Assembly (NCBI RefSeq): GCF_026340975.1
Contig: NZ_JAPEOS010000001.1
Location: 1,634,501 to 1,698,500, forward strand
Direction of reading: 5' to 3'
Source of the DNA: Streptomyces sp. NBC_01214
GTDB taxonomy: Bacteria; Actinomycetota; Actinomycetes; Streptomycetales; Streptomycetaceae
Length of the DNA: 64,000 bases
The notes below the pieces were generated by a model, which saw only the letters and a program-made list of their open reading frames with translations, searched no databases and was not told the origin of the DNA. Both the position numbers and the translations under genes were made by a program. Positions within the stretch are counted from its first letter, which is position 1. Every line of letters starts with the position of its first letter. Positions 56,452 to 64,000 of the stretch are shown one piece after another.

Positions 56452-57249
56452 TCAGGCCGTGACGTGGTCGATGAGGTGTTCCACCGAGCCCAGGAGCGTC
56501 GGCTCCAGGTCCTTGTAGGACGTCACCCGGGACAGGATGTGCTGCCAGGCGGCGCCCGTGTTCTCCGGCCAGCCCAGGGCCCGGCAGATGCCCGTCTTCC
56601 AGTCCTGGCCGGGCGGGACCACCGGCCACGCGGGGATGCCCAGCGCGGACGGCTTCACGGCCTGCCAGACGTCCACGTACGGGTGGCCCACGATCAGGAC
56701 GTCCGGCGAGGTCACCGACGCCGCGATGCGGGACTCCTTCGAACCCGGGACGAGGTGGTCGACCAGCACGCCGAGGCGGGCGTCCGCGGCCGGGGCGAAG
56801 TCGGCGACGACGGCAGGGAGGTCGTCGATGCCCTCCAGGTACTCCACCACCACGCCCTCGATCCGCAGGTCGTCGCCCCAGACCCGCTCCACCAGCTCCG
56901 CGTCGTGCCGGCCCTCGACGTAGATCCGGCCCGCCCGCGCCACCCGCGCCCGCGCCCCGGGCACGGCCAGCGAGCCCGAGGCCGTCAGGCGAGGCCCCGC
57001 GGGCCCGCGCGCGGGCCGGACCAGGGTGACCACCTCACCGTCCAGCAGGAACCCGCGCGGCTCCATCGGGAAGACCCGCCGCTTGCCGAAGCGGTCCTCC
57101 AGGGTCACCGTGCCCGCCTCGCAGGCCACCACCGCGCCGCAGAAGTCCGTACCGGCGACCTCGACCACGAGGTCCCGGTCCGCCGCCACCTCGGGCACCG
57201 CCTTGGGTCGCTTCCACTGGGGGGTCAGGTCGGGGGAGTACTCGCGCAT
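56452..57249 (-). CDS. DUF3097-type conserved actinobacterial protein
   Basis: A 265-aa protein starting MREYSPDLTPQWKRP. The N-terminal half is beta-rich (DFCGAVVACEAGTVTLEDRFGKRRVFPM), and the C-terminal half has RIYVEGRHDAELVERVWGDDL, VVVEYLEGIDDL, LVDHLVPGSKE and HPYVDVWQAVKP, resembling a Toprim-like nuclease/primase fold. I recognise it as DUF3097, with no known function. On the minus strand TACTGT (57262-57257) ends 7 nt before ATG 57249, so the mRNA may be leaderless. Confidence 0.75.
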   Translation of the reverse strand: MREYSPDLTPQWKRPKAVPEVAADRDLVVEVAGTDFCGAVVACEAGTVTLEDRFGKRRVFPMEPRGFLLDGEVVTLVRPARGPAGPRLTASGSLAVPGARARVARAGRIYVEGRHDAELVERVWGDDLRIEGVVVEYLEGIDDLPAVVADFAPAADARLGVLVDHLVPGSKESRIAASVTSPDVLIVGHPYVDVWQAVKPSALGIPAWPVVPPGQDWKTGICRALGWPENTGAAWQHILSRVTSYKDLEPTLLGSVEHLIDHVTA

Positions 57250-57277
57250 CCGGCCGACAGTAGGAGAGCCGGGCGCG

Positions 57278-58003
57278 TCACGCCTCCGACACGCCGAAAC
57301 GGGCCGCCAGTGTGGCGCGTTGCGCACGGACGAACTCCGCCCCGACCACCGCTCCGTGACCCGGCACGTACAGTGCGTCGTCCCCGCCCAGTGACAGCAG
57401 CCGGTCCAGGGCGGCGGGCCACTGCCCGGGGGTGGCGTCCGGGCCCGCCAGGGGTTCGCCCGACTCCTCGACCAGGTCCCCGCAGAAGACCACCTCGCGC
57501 TCGCCCGGTACGAAGACGGCCAGGTCGTGCCCGCTGTGCCCGGGCCCCACATTGGCCAGCAGCACCTGTACGCCGCCCAGTTCCAGCGTCCACTCGCCCG
57601 ACACCGAATGCCGCGGCAGCACCAGCAGGTCCACCGCCTGGGCCGCCTCGGCCTCCGCGAGCCCGTGCCGGACCGCGTCCTCGCGCAGCTCCTCGCGCCC
57701 CGCCGCCAACAGCGAATCCAACCCGACCGCCCCGAAGACCTCGGCCCCGGTGAAGGCGGCCGCGCCCAGGACGTGATCGAAATGACCGTGCGTGAATGCG
57801 ATATGGGTCACGTGCCGGCCCGTCAGCCGCTCCGCCTCGGCCCGTACCTGCGCGCCCTCGCGCACGCACGAGCCGGGGTCGATCAGAAGGACCGAATCCT
57901 CGCCCACCACTAGCCCCACGGTGCAGTCCCACACCGGCAGCCGCCGCCGGCCGGCCCGTCCGGTCAGCCGTTCCCAGCCGGCCCCTTCCCAATGCACGTC
58001 CAT
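57278..58003 (-). CDS. MBL-fold metallo-hydrolase
   Basis: A 241-aa metallo-beta-lactamase-fold hydrolase. The zinc-binding HxHxDH is in [16 protein letters not shown], with LLIDPGSC before it, [16 protein letters not shown] later, the Asp in [10 protein letters not shown], and YVPGHGAVV near the end. The substrate is unknown. On the minus strand TAGCGT (58015-58010) ends 6 nt before ATG 58003. Divergent from hrcA, with only about 145 nt between the two starts. Confidence 0.85.
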   Translation of the reverse strand: MDVHWEGAGWERLTGRAGRRRLPVWDCTVGLVVGEDSVLLIDPGSCVREGAQVRAEAERLTGRHVTHIAFTHGHFDHVLGAAAFTGAEVFGAVGLDSLLAAGREELREDAVRHGLAEAEAAQAVDLLVLPRHSVSGEWTLELGGVQVLLANVGPGHSGHDLAVFVPGEREVVFCGDLVEESGEPLAGPDATPGQWPAALDRLLSLGGDDALYVPGHGAVVGAEFVRAQRATLAARFGVSEA

Positions 58004-58031
58004 ACCGCGACGCTACCCTGGCGGGCCTCCC

Positions 58032-58062
58032 TTGCCAGGGGCTTACCGCCCGGCCGTACACT
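58032..58062 (+). promoter_or_regulatory. hrcA-dnaJ promoter
   Basis: TTGCCA (58032-58037), 19-nt spacer, TACACT (58057-58062). The CIRCE operator starts 13 nt after the -10, so HrcA bound there would cover the transcription start. Confidence 0.5.
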
Positions 58063-58075
58063 GAGCGGGGGCTCT

Positions 58076-58102
58076 CTGGCACTCGAACGATCAGAGTGCC
58101 AA
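58076..58102 (+). promoter_or_regulatory. CIRCE element (HrcA operator)
   Basis: CTGGCACTC, nine bases, GAGTGCCAA: a 9-bp inverted repeat with one mismatch to the CIRCE form TTGGCACTC-N9-GAGTGCCAA. It lies between the promoter and the hrcA start, so HrcA should repress its own operon until heat shock. Confidence 0.88.
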
Positions 58103-58149
58103 CGAACACGGCAGAAGACGGCAACGGACCACAGCTGGAGGTGTGCGCG

Positions 58150-59166
58150 ATGCTCAGCGAACGCAGACTCGAAGTGCTGCGCGCCATCGTCCAGGACTAC
58201 GTCGGGACGGAGGAGCCGGTCGGCTCCAAGGCGCTCACGGAGCGGCACCGGCTCGGCGTCTCGCCCGCCACCGTGCGCAACGACATGGCCGTGCTGGAGG
58301 AAGAGGGCTACATCGCCCAGCCCCACACCAGCGCCGGTCGGATCCCCACCGACAAGGGCTACCGGCTCTTCGTCGACAAGCTGGCGGGGGTCAAACCGCT
58401 GTCGTCGCCCGAGCGCCGGGCCATCCAGAACTTCCTCGACGGCGCCGTCGACCTCGACGACGTGGTCGGCCGCACGGTGCGGCTGCTCGCGCAGCTCACC
58501 CGGCAGGTCGCCGTCGTCCAGTACCCGAGCCTGACCCGGTCGACCGTCCGGCACGTGGAGCTGCTCTCGCTCGCTCCCGCGCGCCTGATGCTCGTACTGA
58601 TCACGGACACCGGGCGGGTCGAGCAGCGGCTCGTCGACTGCCCGAGCCCCTTCGGGGAGACCTCGCTGGCGGACCTGCGGGCCCGGCTCAACAGCCGGGT
58701 CGTCGGGCGCCGCTTCACCGATGTGCCCCCGCTCGTCCAGGACCTCCCCGAATCCTTCGAGGCCGAGGACCGCGGCACGGTTTCCACCGTGCTCGCGACA
58801 CTCCTCGAAACCCTGGTCGAGGAAGCCGAAGAGCGGCTGATGATCGGCGGTACCGCCAATCTCACCCGCTTCGGACACGATTTTCCCCTGACGATCAGGC
58901 CGGTGCTCGAAGCACTCGAGGAGCAGGTCGTGCTCCTCAAGCTGCTGGGCGAGGCAAACGAGTCGGGAATGGCCGTACGGATCGGGCACGAGAACGCCTA
59001 CGAGGGATTGAACTCCACGTCGGTCGTCTCGGTCGGTTACGGTTCGGGCGGCGAAGCAGTCGCCAAACTCGGCGTGGTCGGACCGACCCGCATGGACTAC
59101 CCCGGAACGATGGGAGCGGTACGCGCAGTGGCACGTTACGTCGGACAGATCCTGGCGGAGTCGTAA
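58150..59166 (+). CDS. hrcA: Heat-inducible transcriptional repressor HrcA
   Basis: CIRCE-binding repressor of chaperone genes, 338 aa. The N-terminal winged helix ([64 protein letters not shown]) and the GAF-like domain ([15 protein letters not shown], [12 protein letters not shown]) are present. GGAG lies about 9 nt before ATG 58150. dnaJ starts directly after its stop. An operator upstream supports autoregulation. Confidence 0.96.
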   Translation: MLSERRLEVLRAIVQDYVGTEEPVGSKALTERHRLGVSPATVRNDMAVLEEEGYIAQPHTSAGRIPTDKGYRLFVDKLAGVKPLSSPERRAIQNFLDGAVDLDDVVGRTVRLLAQLTRQVAVVQYPSLTRSTVRHVELLSLAPARLMLVLITDTGRVEQRLVDCPSPFGETSLADLRARLNSRVVGRRFTDVPPLVQDLPESFEAEDRGTVSTVLATLLETLVEEAEERLMIGGTANLTRFGHDFPLTIRPVLEALEEQVVLLKLLGEANESGMAVRIGHENAYEGLNSTSVVSVGYGSGGEAVAKLGVVGPTRMDYPGTMGAVRAVARYVGQILAES

Positions 59167-60306
59167 GTGGCCACGGACTATTACGCCGTTCTCGGCGTGC
59201 GCCGCGACGCATCGCAGGACGAGATCAAGAAGGCCTTCCGGCGCCTCGCGCGTGAACTCCACCCGGATGTGAATCCGGACCCGAAGACGCAGGAGCGCTT
59301 CAAGGAGATCAACGCGGCCTACGAGGTGCTGTCGGACCCGCAGAAGAAGCAGGTCTACGACCTTGGCGGCGACCCGCTGTCCTCCTCGGGCGGTGGTGGC
59401 GGAGCGGGCGGCTTCGGAGCGGGTGGCTTCGGCAACTTCTCCGACATCATGGACGCCTTCTTCGGCCAGGCCTCGCAGCGCGGCCCGCGCTCGCGGACCC
59501 GGCGCGGCCAGGACGCGATGATCCGTCTGGACCTGGAGCTGGACGAGGCGGCCTTCGGGACGACCAAGGACATCCAGGTCGACACGGCCGTCGTCTGCAA
59601 CACCTGCTCCGGTGAGGGCGCCGCTCCCGGCACCTCGGCGCAGACGTGTGACATGTGCCGCGGCCGCGGCGAGGTCTCGCAGGTCACCCGGTCCTTCCTG
59701 GGCCAGGTCATGACCTCGCGCCCCTGCCCGCAGTGCCAGGGCTTCGGCACCGTGGTCCCGACCCCGTGCCACGAGTGCGCGGGCGACGGCCGGGTCCGCT
59801 CCCGCCGCAGCCTCACGGTCAAGATCCCGGCGGGCGTCGAGAACGGCACCCGGATCCAGCTCGCGGGCGAGGGCGAGGTCGGCCCCGGCGGCGGCCCCGC
59901 CGGCGACCTGTACGTGGAGATCCACGAGCTGGCGCACCCGACCTTCCAGCGGCGCGGGGACGACCTGCACTGCACGGTCACCATTCCGATGACGGCGGCC
60001 GCGCTGGGCACGAAGTGCCCGCTGGAGACGCTGGACGGGCTGGAGGAGATCGACATCCGGCCCGGCACCGGGTCCGGCCAGGCGATCCCGCTGCACGGGC
60101 GCGGCGTCACCCACCTGCGCGGTGGCGGACGCGGCGACCTGATCGTGCACGTCGAGGTCACCACCCCGGGCAAGCTGGACGCACAGCAGGAGGACCTGCT
60201 CCGCCAGCTGGCGAAGCTGCGCGGCGAGGAGCGGCCGATGGGTCAGTTCGCGCCGGGTCAGCAGGGTCTGTTCAGCCGTCTGAAGGACGCTTTCAACGGT
60301 CGCTGA
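59167..60306 (+). CDS. dnaJ: Chaperone protein DnaJ (DnaJ2)
   Basis: Hsp40 co-chaperone for DnaK, 379 aa. The J domain has the catalytic HPD (ELHPDVNPD). A Gly/Phe-rich linker (SSGGGGGAGGFGAGGFG) follows, then four CxxCxGxG zinc repeats (CNTCSGEG, CDMCRGRG, CPQCQGFG, CHECAGDG) and the C-terminal substrate domains. GTG start directly abuts the hrcA stop. Pairing with hrcA identifies it as the second DnaJ of Streptomyces, distinct from the one in the dnaK operon. Confidence 0.95.
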   Translation: MATDYYAVLGVRRDASQDEIKKAFRRLARELHPDVNPDPKTQERFKEINAAYEVLSDPQKKQVYDLGGDPLSSSGGGGGAGGFGAGGFGNFSDIMDAFFGQASQRGPRSRTRRGQDAMIRLDLELDEAAFGTTKDIQVDTAVVCNTCSGEGAAPGTSAQTCDMCRGRGEVSQVTRSFLGQVMTSRPCPQCQGFGTVVPTPCHECAGDGRVRSRRSLTVKIPAGVENGTRIQLAGEGEVGPGGGPAGDLYVEIHELAHPTFQRRGDDLHCTVTIPMTAAALGTKCPLETLDGLEEIDIRPGTGSGQAIPLHGRGVTHLRGGGRGDLIVHVEVTTPGKLDAQQEDLLRQLAKLRGEERPMGQFAPGQQGLFSRLKDAFNGR

Positions 60307-60325
60307 CCGACCGCGATCCACCGTC

Positions 60326-60361
60326 ACGAGCCCGGCCTGGGGATTCCCCGGCCGGGCTCGT
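60326..60361 (+). terminator. Terminator after dnaJ
   Basis: 12-bp perfect stem (60326-60337/60350-60361) extended by three inner pairs after one mismatch, loop GATT. Ends the hrcA-dnaJ operon. Confidence 0.82.
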
Positions 60362-60462
60362 CACATGGGCCCCGCGCCGGCCGGAGACCGGTCGGGAAGC
60401 GGACTATGCCAGGCGAATGCCATGATTCGGCCCCATGCGCCGGACGTGGCACGATGCAGTCC

Positions 60463-61554
60463 ATGTCCTCGGCATCGAACGGTCTCTCCCCGTATCCGAT
60501 CGTGCAGGCTCCCATGGCGGGCGGCGCCTCCTGTCCCGCGCTCGCCGCCGCCGTGTGCGAGGCGGGTGGACTGGGCTTCCTCGCCGGCGGCTACAAGACC
60601 GCCGACGGGATGTACCAGGAGATCAAGCAGGTGCGCGCGCTGACCCGGCGCCGCTTCGGCGTCAACCTCTTCATGCCGCAGACCGGTTACGTCGATCCGG
60701 CCGCCGTGGAGACCTACCGCGGGCAACTGGCCGGTGAGGCGAGCTGGTACGAGATCTCGCTCGCGGAGGAGGACATCATCGGCACCAGCGACGACGGCTA
60801 CGACGCCAAGCTCGCCATCCTCCTCGAAGACCCGGTCCCGGTGGTCTCGTTCACCTTCGGCTGTCCTGCCTTCGCGGCCCTGGCGGCCCTGCGCAAGGCC
60901 GGTACGTACACCGTCGTCACGGTGACCTCCGCCGAGGAGGCCCGCAGCGCCCAGCACGCGGGTGCGGACGCGGTCTGCGTCCAGGGCGCCGAGGCCGGCG
61001 GTCACCAGGGCACCCACCGGGACGACCCGCAGATCGACGGCACGGCGACCGTGGGCCTCCTCGCGCTGGTGGCCCAGGTGCGGGAGGCCGTGGCGCTCCC
61101 GATCATCGCGGCGGGCGGGGTCATGCGGGGCGCGCAGATCGCGGCCCTGCTGGCGGCGGGCGCGGAGTCGGCGCAGCTCGGGACGGCCTTCCTGGCCTGC
61201 CCGGAATCGGGGGCGGACCCGGTCCACAAGAAGGCGCTGACGGACCCGCTGTTCGTCCGCACCGAGCTGACCCGGGCCTTCTCCGGGCGGCCGGCGCGGG
61301 CGCTGGTGAACCGCTTCGTGCGCGAGCACGGGCCGTACGCCCCGGCCGCGTACCCGCAGGTCCACCACCTGACCTCGGGGCTGCGCAAGGCCGCCGCCGC
61401 GGCCGGGGACCCGCAGGGCATGGCCCTGTGGGCGGGCCAGGGGCACCGGCTGGCGCGACCGCTGCCGGCGGGGGAGCTGGTGGAGGTGCTGGCGGCCGAA
61501 CTGGCCCAGGCGCAGAGCACGTTGAAGGCAAAGCAGATGAGGAGTGCGTCATGA
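60463..61554 (+). CDS. Nitronate monooxygenase family flavoprotein
   Basis: A 363-aa FMN-dependent TIM-barrel enzyme that oxidises alkyl nitronates such as propionate-3-nitronate. Motifs: PIVQAPMAGGASCPALAAAVCEAGGLGFL, FGVNLFMP, GCPAFAALAAL, AVCVQGAEAGGHQG (FMN site, with the catalytic His) and AAGGVMRGAQIAALLAAGAESAQLGTAFL. ATG 60463 (MSSASNGLSPYP) is preferred; ATG 60454 is 3 codons upstream. CACGAT at 60450-60455 could be a -10 for a leaderless mRNA. Its stop overlaps the rsmE start. Confidence 0.88.
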   Translation: MSSASNGLSPYPIVQAPMAGGASCPALAAAVCEAGGLGFLAGGYKTADGMYQEIKQVRALTRRRFGVNLFMPQTGYVDPAAVETYRGQLAGEASWYEISLAEEDIIGTSDDGYDAKLAILLEDPVPVVSFTFGCPAFAALAALRKAGTYTVVTVTSAEEARSAQHAGADAVCVQGAEAGGHQGTHRDDPQIDGTATVGLLALVAQVREAVALPIIAAGGVMRGAQIAALLAAGAESAQLGTAFLACPESGADPVHKKALTDPLFVRTELTRAFSGRPARALVNRFVREHGPYAPAAYPQVHHLTSGLRKAAAAAGDPQGMALWAGQGHRLARPLPAGELVEVLAAELAQAQSTLKAKQMRSAS

Positions 61555-62297
61555 CCGCCCCGGTGTTCGTGGTGGAAGAGGTCCCCGCGGGGCCGGAGTT
61601 CGTCCTGGACGGCCCGGAGGGCCGGCACGCGGTGTCCGTGAAACGGCTGAACCCGGGCGAGGACGTGGTCCTCACGGACGGGCGCGGCCACTGGGCGGAG
61701 GGCGTGGTCAAGGCCGCCGAGGGCAAGGACCGGCTGGTCGTCATGGACCTGCACACCGTCGCGGAGGAGCCGGAGCCCGAGGTCCGGATCACGGTGGTCC
61801 AGGCGCTGCCCAAGGGGGACCGGGGCGAACTGGCCGTCGAGACGATGACCGAGACCGGGGTGGACGCGATCGTGCCCTGGCAGGCCTCGCGCTGCATCAC
61901 GCAGTGGCGCGGCGACCGCGGGGCCAAGTCCCTGGCCAAGTGGCGGGCCACGGCCCGGGAGGCGGGCAAGCAGTCCCGCCGGGTGCGGTTCCCGGAGGTG
62001 GCCGAGGCGATGTCCACCAAGCAGGTGGCGGCGCTGCTGGCCGGCGCCGACCTGGCGATGGTGCTCCACGAGGACCGCGACACCCCGTCCGGGGCGCTGG
62101 CGACGGCCGAGCTCCCGAAGGCCGGTTCCGTCGTGCTGGTGGTCGGCCCGGAGGGCGGTGTCTCCCCGGAGGAGCTGGCCGTCTTCGCCGCCGCGGGGGC
62201 CCACCCCTACCGTCTGGGCCGCTCCGTCCTGCGGACCTCCACGGCCGGGACGGCGGCCACGGCGGTGCTGCTGGCTCGCACCGGCCGCTGGTCGTGA
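61551..62297 (+). CDS. rsmE: 16S rRNA m3U1498 methyltransferase
   Basis: A 248-aa SPOUT-fold methyltransferase. The N-terminal PUA-like part (EGRHAVSVKRLNPGEDVVLTDGRG) is followed by QALPKGDRGELAVETMTETGVDAIVPW, the SAM-binding VLVVGPEGGVSPEEL and the knot end PYRLGRSVLRTSTAGTAA. ATG 61551 overlaps the previous stop by 4 nt (ATGA), so translation is coupled. The gap 62298-62459 is filled by GC-rich, partly repetitive sequence. Confidence 0.94.
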   Translation: MTAPVFVVEEVPAGPEFVLDGPEGRHAVSVKRLNPGEDVVLTDGRGHWAEGVVKAAEGKDRLVVMDLHTVAEEPEPEVRITVVQALPKGDRGELAVETMTETGVDAIVPWQASRCITQWRGDRGAKSLAKWRATAREAGKQSRRVRFPEVAEAMSTKQVAALLAGADLAMVLHEDRDTPSGALATAELPKAGSVVLVVGPEGGVSPEELAVFAAAGAHPYRLGRSVLRTSTAGTAATAVLLARTGRWS

Positions 62298-62459
62298 CGG
62301 CCCGCCCGTCCTGACGGCCCGCCCGTCCTGACGGGCCGCTTCGGCTCCTGGTCCGGCCTTGCCGGGACCGATCGGCCCGTCCGGCCGAAATGCCGGCCCG
62401 CCACGGGCGTCCGGCTGGATACGATGCCCGGACTGATCACCGTCACGGGAGGCGAAGCA

Positions 62460-62819
62460 ATGGCCGGGGAACCGCAGGCCGACTGCCTGTTCTGCAAGAT
62501 CGTCGCGGGGCAGATCCCCGCGACCGTGGTACGGGAGACCGAGACCACGGTCGCCTTCCGGGACATCAACCCGCAGGCGCCCACACACGTGCTCGTCATC
62601 CCCAAGGTGCACTATGCGGACGCGGCCTCCCTCGTGGAGGCCGAGCCGGGCGTGGCCGCCGACATACTGCGCGAGGCCGGCCAGGTCGCCCTCGACGAGA
62701 AGATCGTCGAACACGGCTACCGGGTCGTGTTCAACACCGGCTCCGGCGCCGGGCAGACCGTCTTCCACGCCCACGCGCACGTCCTCGGCGGCCGCGGCCT
62801 CCAGTGGCCCCCCGGATAG
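62460..62819 (+). CDS. HIT family nucleotide-binding protein
   Basis: A 119-aa histidine triad protein. DCLFCKIVAGQIPATVV, AFRDINPQAPTHVLVIPKVHY and the triad HAHAH in VFHAHAHVLGGR are present. HIT proteins hydrolyse nucleoside phosphoramidates or dinucleotides. GGAGG lies 7 nt before the ATG. RNase Z starts 3 nt after its stop. The overlap-free tight spacing suggests one mRNA. Confidence 0.92.
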   Translation: MAGEPQADCLFCKIVAGQIPATVVRETETTVAFRDINPQAPTHVLVIPKVHYADAASLVEAEPGVAADILREAGQVALDEKIVEHGYRVVFNTGSGAGQTVFHAHAHVLGGRGLQWPPG

Positions 62820-62822
62820 CAC

Positions 62823-63728
62823 GTGTCCGTACGAGAGTTCGTGGTGCTGGGCACGGCCAGCCAGGTGCCCACCCGCCACCGCAACCACAACGGCTACCTG
62901 CTGCGCTGGGACGGCGAGGGCATCCTCTTCGACCCGGGCGAGGGCACCCAGCGCCAGATGTTGCGCGCCGGGGTGGCCGCGCACGACATCAACCGGATCT
63001 GCATCACGCACTTCCACGGTGACCACAGCCTCGGCCTCGCCGGGGTGATCCAACGGATCAACCTCGACCAGGTCCCGCACCCGGTCACCGCGCACTACCC
63101 GGCCTCGGGGCAGAAGTTCTTCGACCGGCTGCGGTACGCCACCGCCTACCGGGAGACCGTCCCGCTCCGCGAGGAGCCGGTGGCGGCGGACGGCGTGCTC
63201 GCGCAGGGGTCCTCGTACGTCCTGGAGGCCCGGCTGCTCTCGCACCCGGTCGAGTCCTTCGGCTACCGGATCACCGAGCCCGACGGGCGCCGCATGGTGC
63301 CCGAGCTGCTCGCACGGCACGGGATCAAGGGGCCGGACGTGGGCCGGATCCAGCGCGAGGGCCGGCTCGGCGAGGTCACCCTGGACGAGGTCAGCGAGCC
63401 CCGTCCCGGACAGCGGTTCGCGTTCGTCATGGACACCCGGCTCTGCCCGGGCGTGGACGCGCTGGCCGAGGGCTGCGACATGCTGGTGATCGAGTCGACC
63501 TTCCTCGACGAGGACGAACGGCTGGCCACCGACCACGGGCACCTGACCGCCGGCCAGGCGGCGCGGGTGGCGCGGGACGCGGGCGTGCGGCACCTGGTGC
63601 TGACGCACTTCTCGCAGCGCTACACCGACCCGGCCGAGTTCGAGCGCCAGGCCCGCGCGGCCGGCTTCGAGGGCGAGCTCACGGTGGCCGCGGACCTGGT
63701 GCGGGTGCCCCTGCCCAAGCGGGGCTGA
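62823..63728 (+). CDS. rnz: Ribonuclease Z (tRNA 3' endonuclease)
   Basis: MBL-fold endoribonuclease that trims tRNA 3' ends. The 301-aa product has [37 protein letters not shown], the zinc motif [30 protein letters not shown] (Asp ligand) and LTHFSQRY near the end. These are the RNase Z features rather than those of a generic MBL hydrolase. It fits the window's tRNA genes, whose CCA is not encoded and so need 3' trimming before CCA addition. GTG 62823. Confidence 0.92.
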   Translation: MSVREFVVLGTASQVPTRHRNHNGYLLRWDGEGILFDPGEGTQRQMLRAGVAAHDINRICITHFHGDHSLGLAGVIQRINLDQVPHPVTAHYPASGQKFFDRLRYATAYRETVPLREEPVAADGVLAQGSSYVLEARLLSHPVESFGYRITEPDGRRMVPELLARHGIKGPDVGRIQREGRLGEVTLDEVSEPRPGQRFAFVMDTRLCPGVDALAEGCDMLVIESTFLDEDERLATDHGHLTAGQAARVARDAGVRHLVLTHFSQRYTDPAEFERQARAAGFEGELTVAADLVRVPLPKRG

Positions 63729-63751
63729 CGGCGGGCCCGACCCGGTCCCGT

Positions 63752-63794
63752 CCCGGCCCGGTCCCGGCAGGGCCCCTGCCGGGACCGGGCCGGG
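63752..63794 (+). terminator. Strong terminator after rnz
   Basis: Perfect 20-bp stem (63752-63771/63775-63794) with a 3-nt loop, 24 nt after the stop. The remaining 166 nt to 63960 are non-coding as far as I can see and probably hold the next gene's promoter. Confidence 0.88.
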
Positions 63795-63960
63795 GCCGTG
63801 TTCGTCGAGCGGTCCGAGTGGTTTGAGTGACGAAGGGCCCTCCGGGGGTGATCTGCGCCACACTGGGTTTTGGTCCTGCCCGGGGTGGGCAGGGCTGGCA
63901 GCTTTCCGCTGGAAAACGTCATGCAGAAACGGGCCTTCGAGGAACAACGGGGAGATCGCC

Positions 63961-64000
63961 GTGACCGGTCGGGACTACGAAATCCGCGCAGCAGCAGTGG
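63961..64000 (+). CDS. Start of an unidentified gene (partial)
   Basis: GTG 63961, preceded by GGGGAGATC, opens a frame reading MTGRDYEIRAAAV to the window edge. Only 13 codons are visible, so the product cannot be named. Confidence 0.5.
   Translation, partial: MTGRDYEIRAAAV

Overview
The window is GC-rich, almost fully packed chromosomal DNA from an actinomycete, very probably Streptomyces. The reasons are the strong G/C bias at third codon positions, frequent GTG starts, TANNNT -10 boxes placed 6-8 nt before start codons, the mreBCD-pbp2-rodA cell-shape cluster, SCO2583/SCO2584-type proteins, and a gene order I remember from the S. coelicolor ndk-to-RNase Z region. I see no prophage, insertion sequence, CRISPR array or secondary-metabolite cluster. 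This is core genome, and its interest lies in regulation, repeats and a wall-polymer gene set.

Layout. 1-6.6 kb: end of ndk, then mreB, mreC, mreD, the class B PBP2 gene and rodA, which direct lateral/spore wall synthesis. 6.6-17.3 kb: a CYTH-CHAD protein, a radical SAM protein and its partner split by a membrane protein made of 19-residue repeats, a very long RNase E/G, then rplU and rpmA. 17.5-27.5 kb: obgE, then glycosyltransferases, galE, a fused glycosyltransferase/TagF-like polymerase and a GtrB/GtrA pair. This looks like the machinery for an anionic wall polymer (polydiglycosylphosphate-like). 27.6-37.9 kb: proB, proA, two spore-wall-associated membrane proteins with a shared motif, an M48 peptidase, nadD, a divergent LCP protein (PdtA-like), rsfS and a histidine phosphatase. 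38-41.8 kb: two identical tRNA-Ala(GGC) genes around a small Cys-rich gene, then leuS behind a Leu-codon leader peptide and a terminator (an attenuator). 41.9-50.1 kb: a coiled-coil membrane protein, DegV, comEA, comEC (no stop codon at its expected end), YceI and holA. 50.3-57.2 kb: rpsT, lepA, an acyl-CoA ligase, hemW and a conserved hypothetical. 57.3-64 kb: an MBL-fold protein, hrcA-dnaJ under a CIRCE operator, nitronate monooxygenase, rsmE, a HIT protein, RNase Z, and the start of another gene.

How the genes fit together. The mre cluster, the polymer cluster, the SCO2583/2584-type proteins and the LCP protein form a dispersed set for spore and hyphal envelope assembly. The rest is mostly translation and ribosome biogenesis (rplU, rpmA, obgE, rsfS, leuS, rpsT, lepA, rsmE), RNA processing (rne, RNase Z), proline and NAD synthesis, DNA uptake and stress control. 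Items most worth a second look are the leuS attenuator, two probable CTG start codons, the missing comEC stop, the 19-residue-repeat membrane protein, the 126-bp tandem repeat in rne, and two families of dispersed intergenic repeats.
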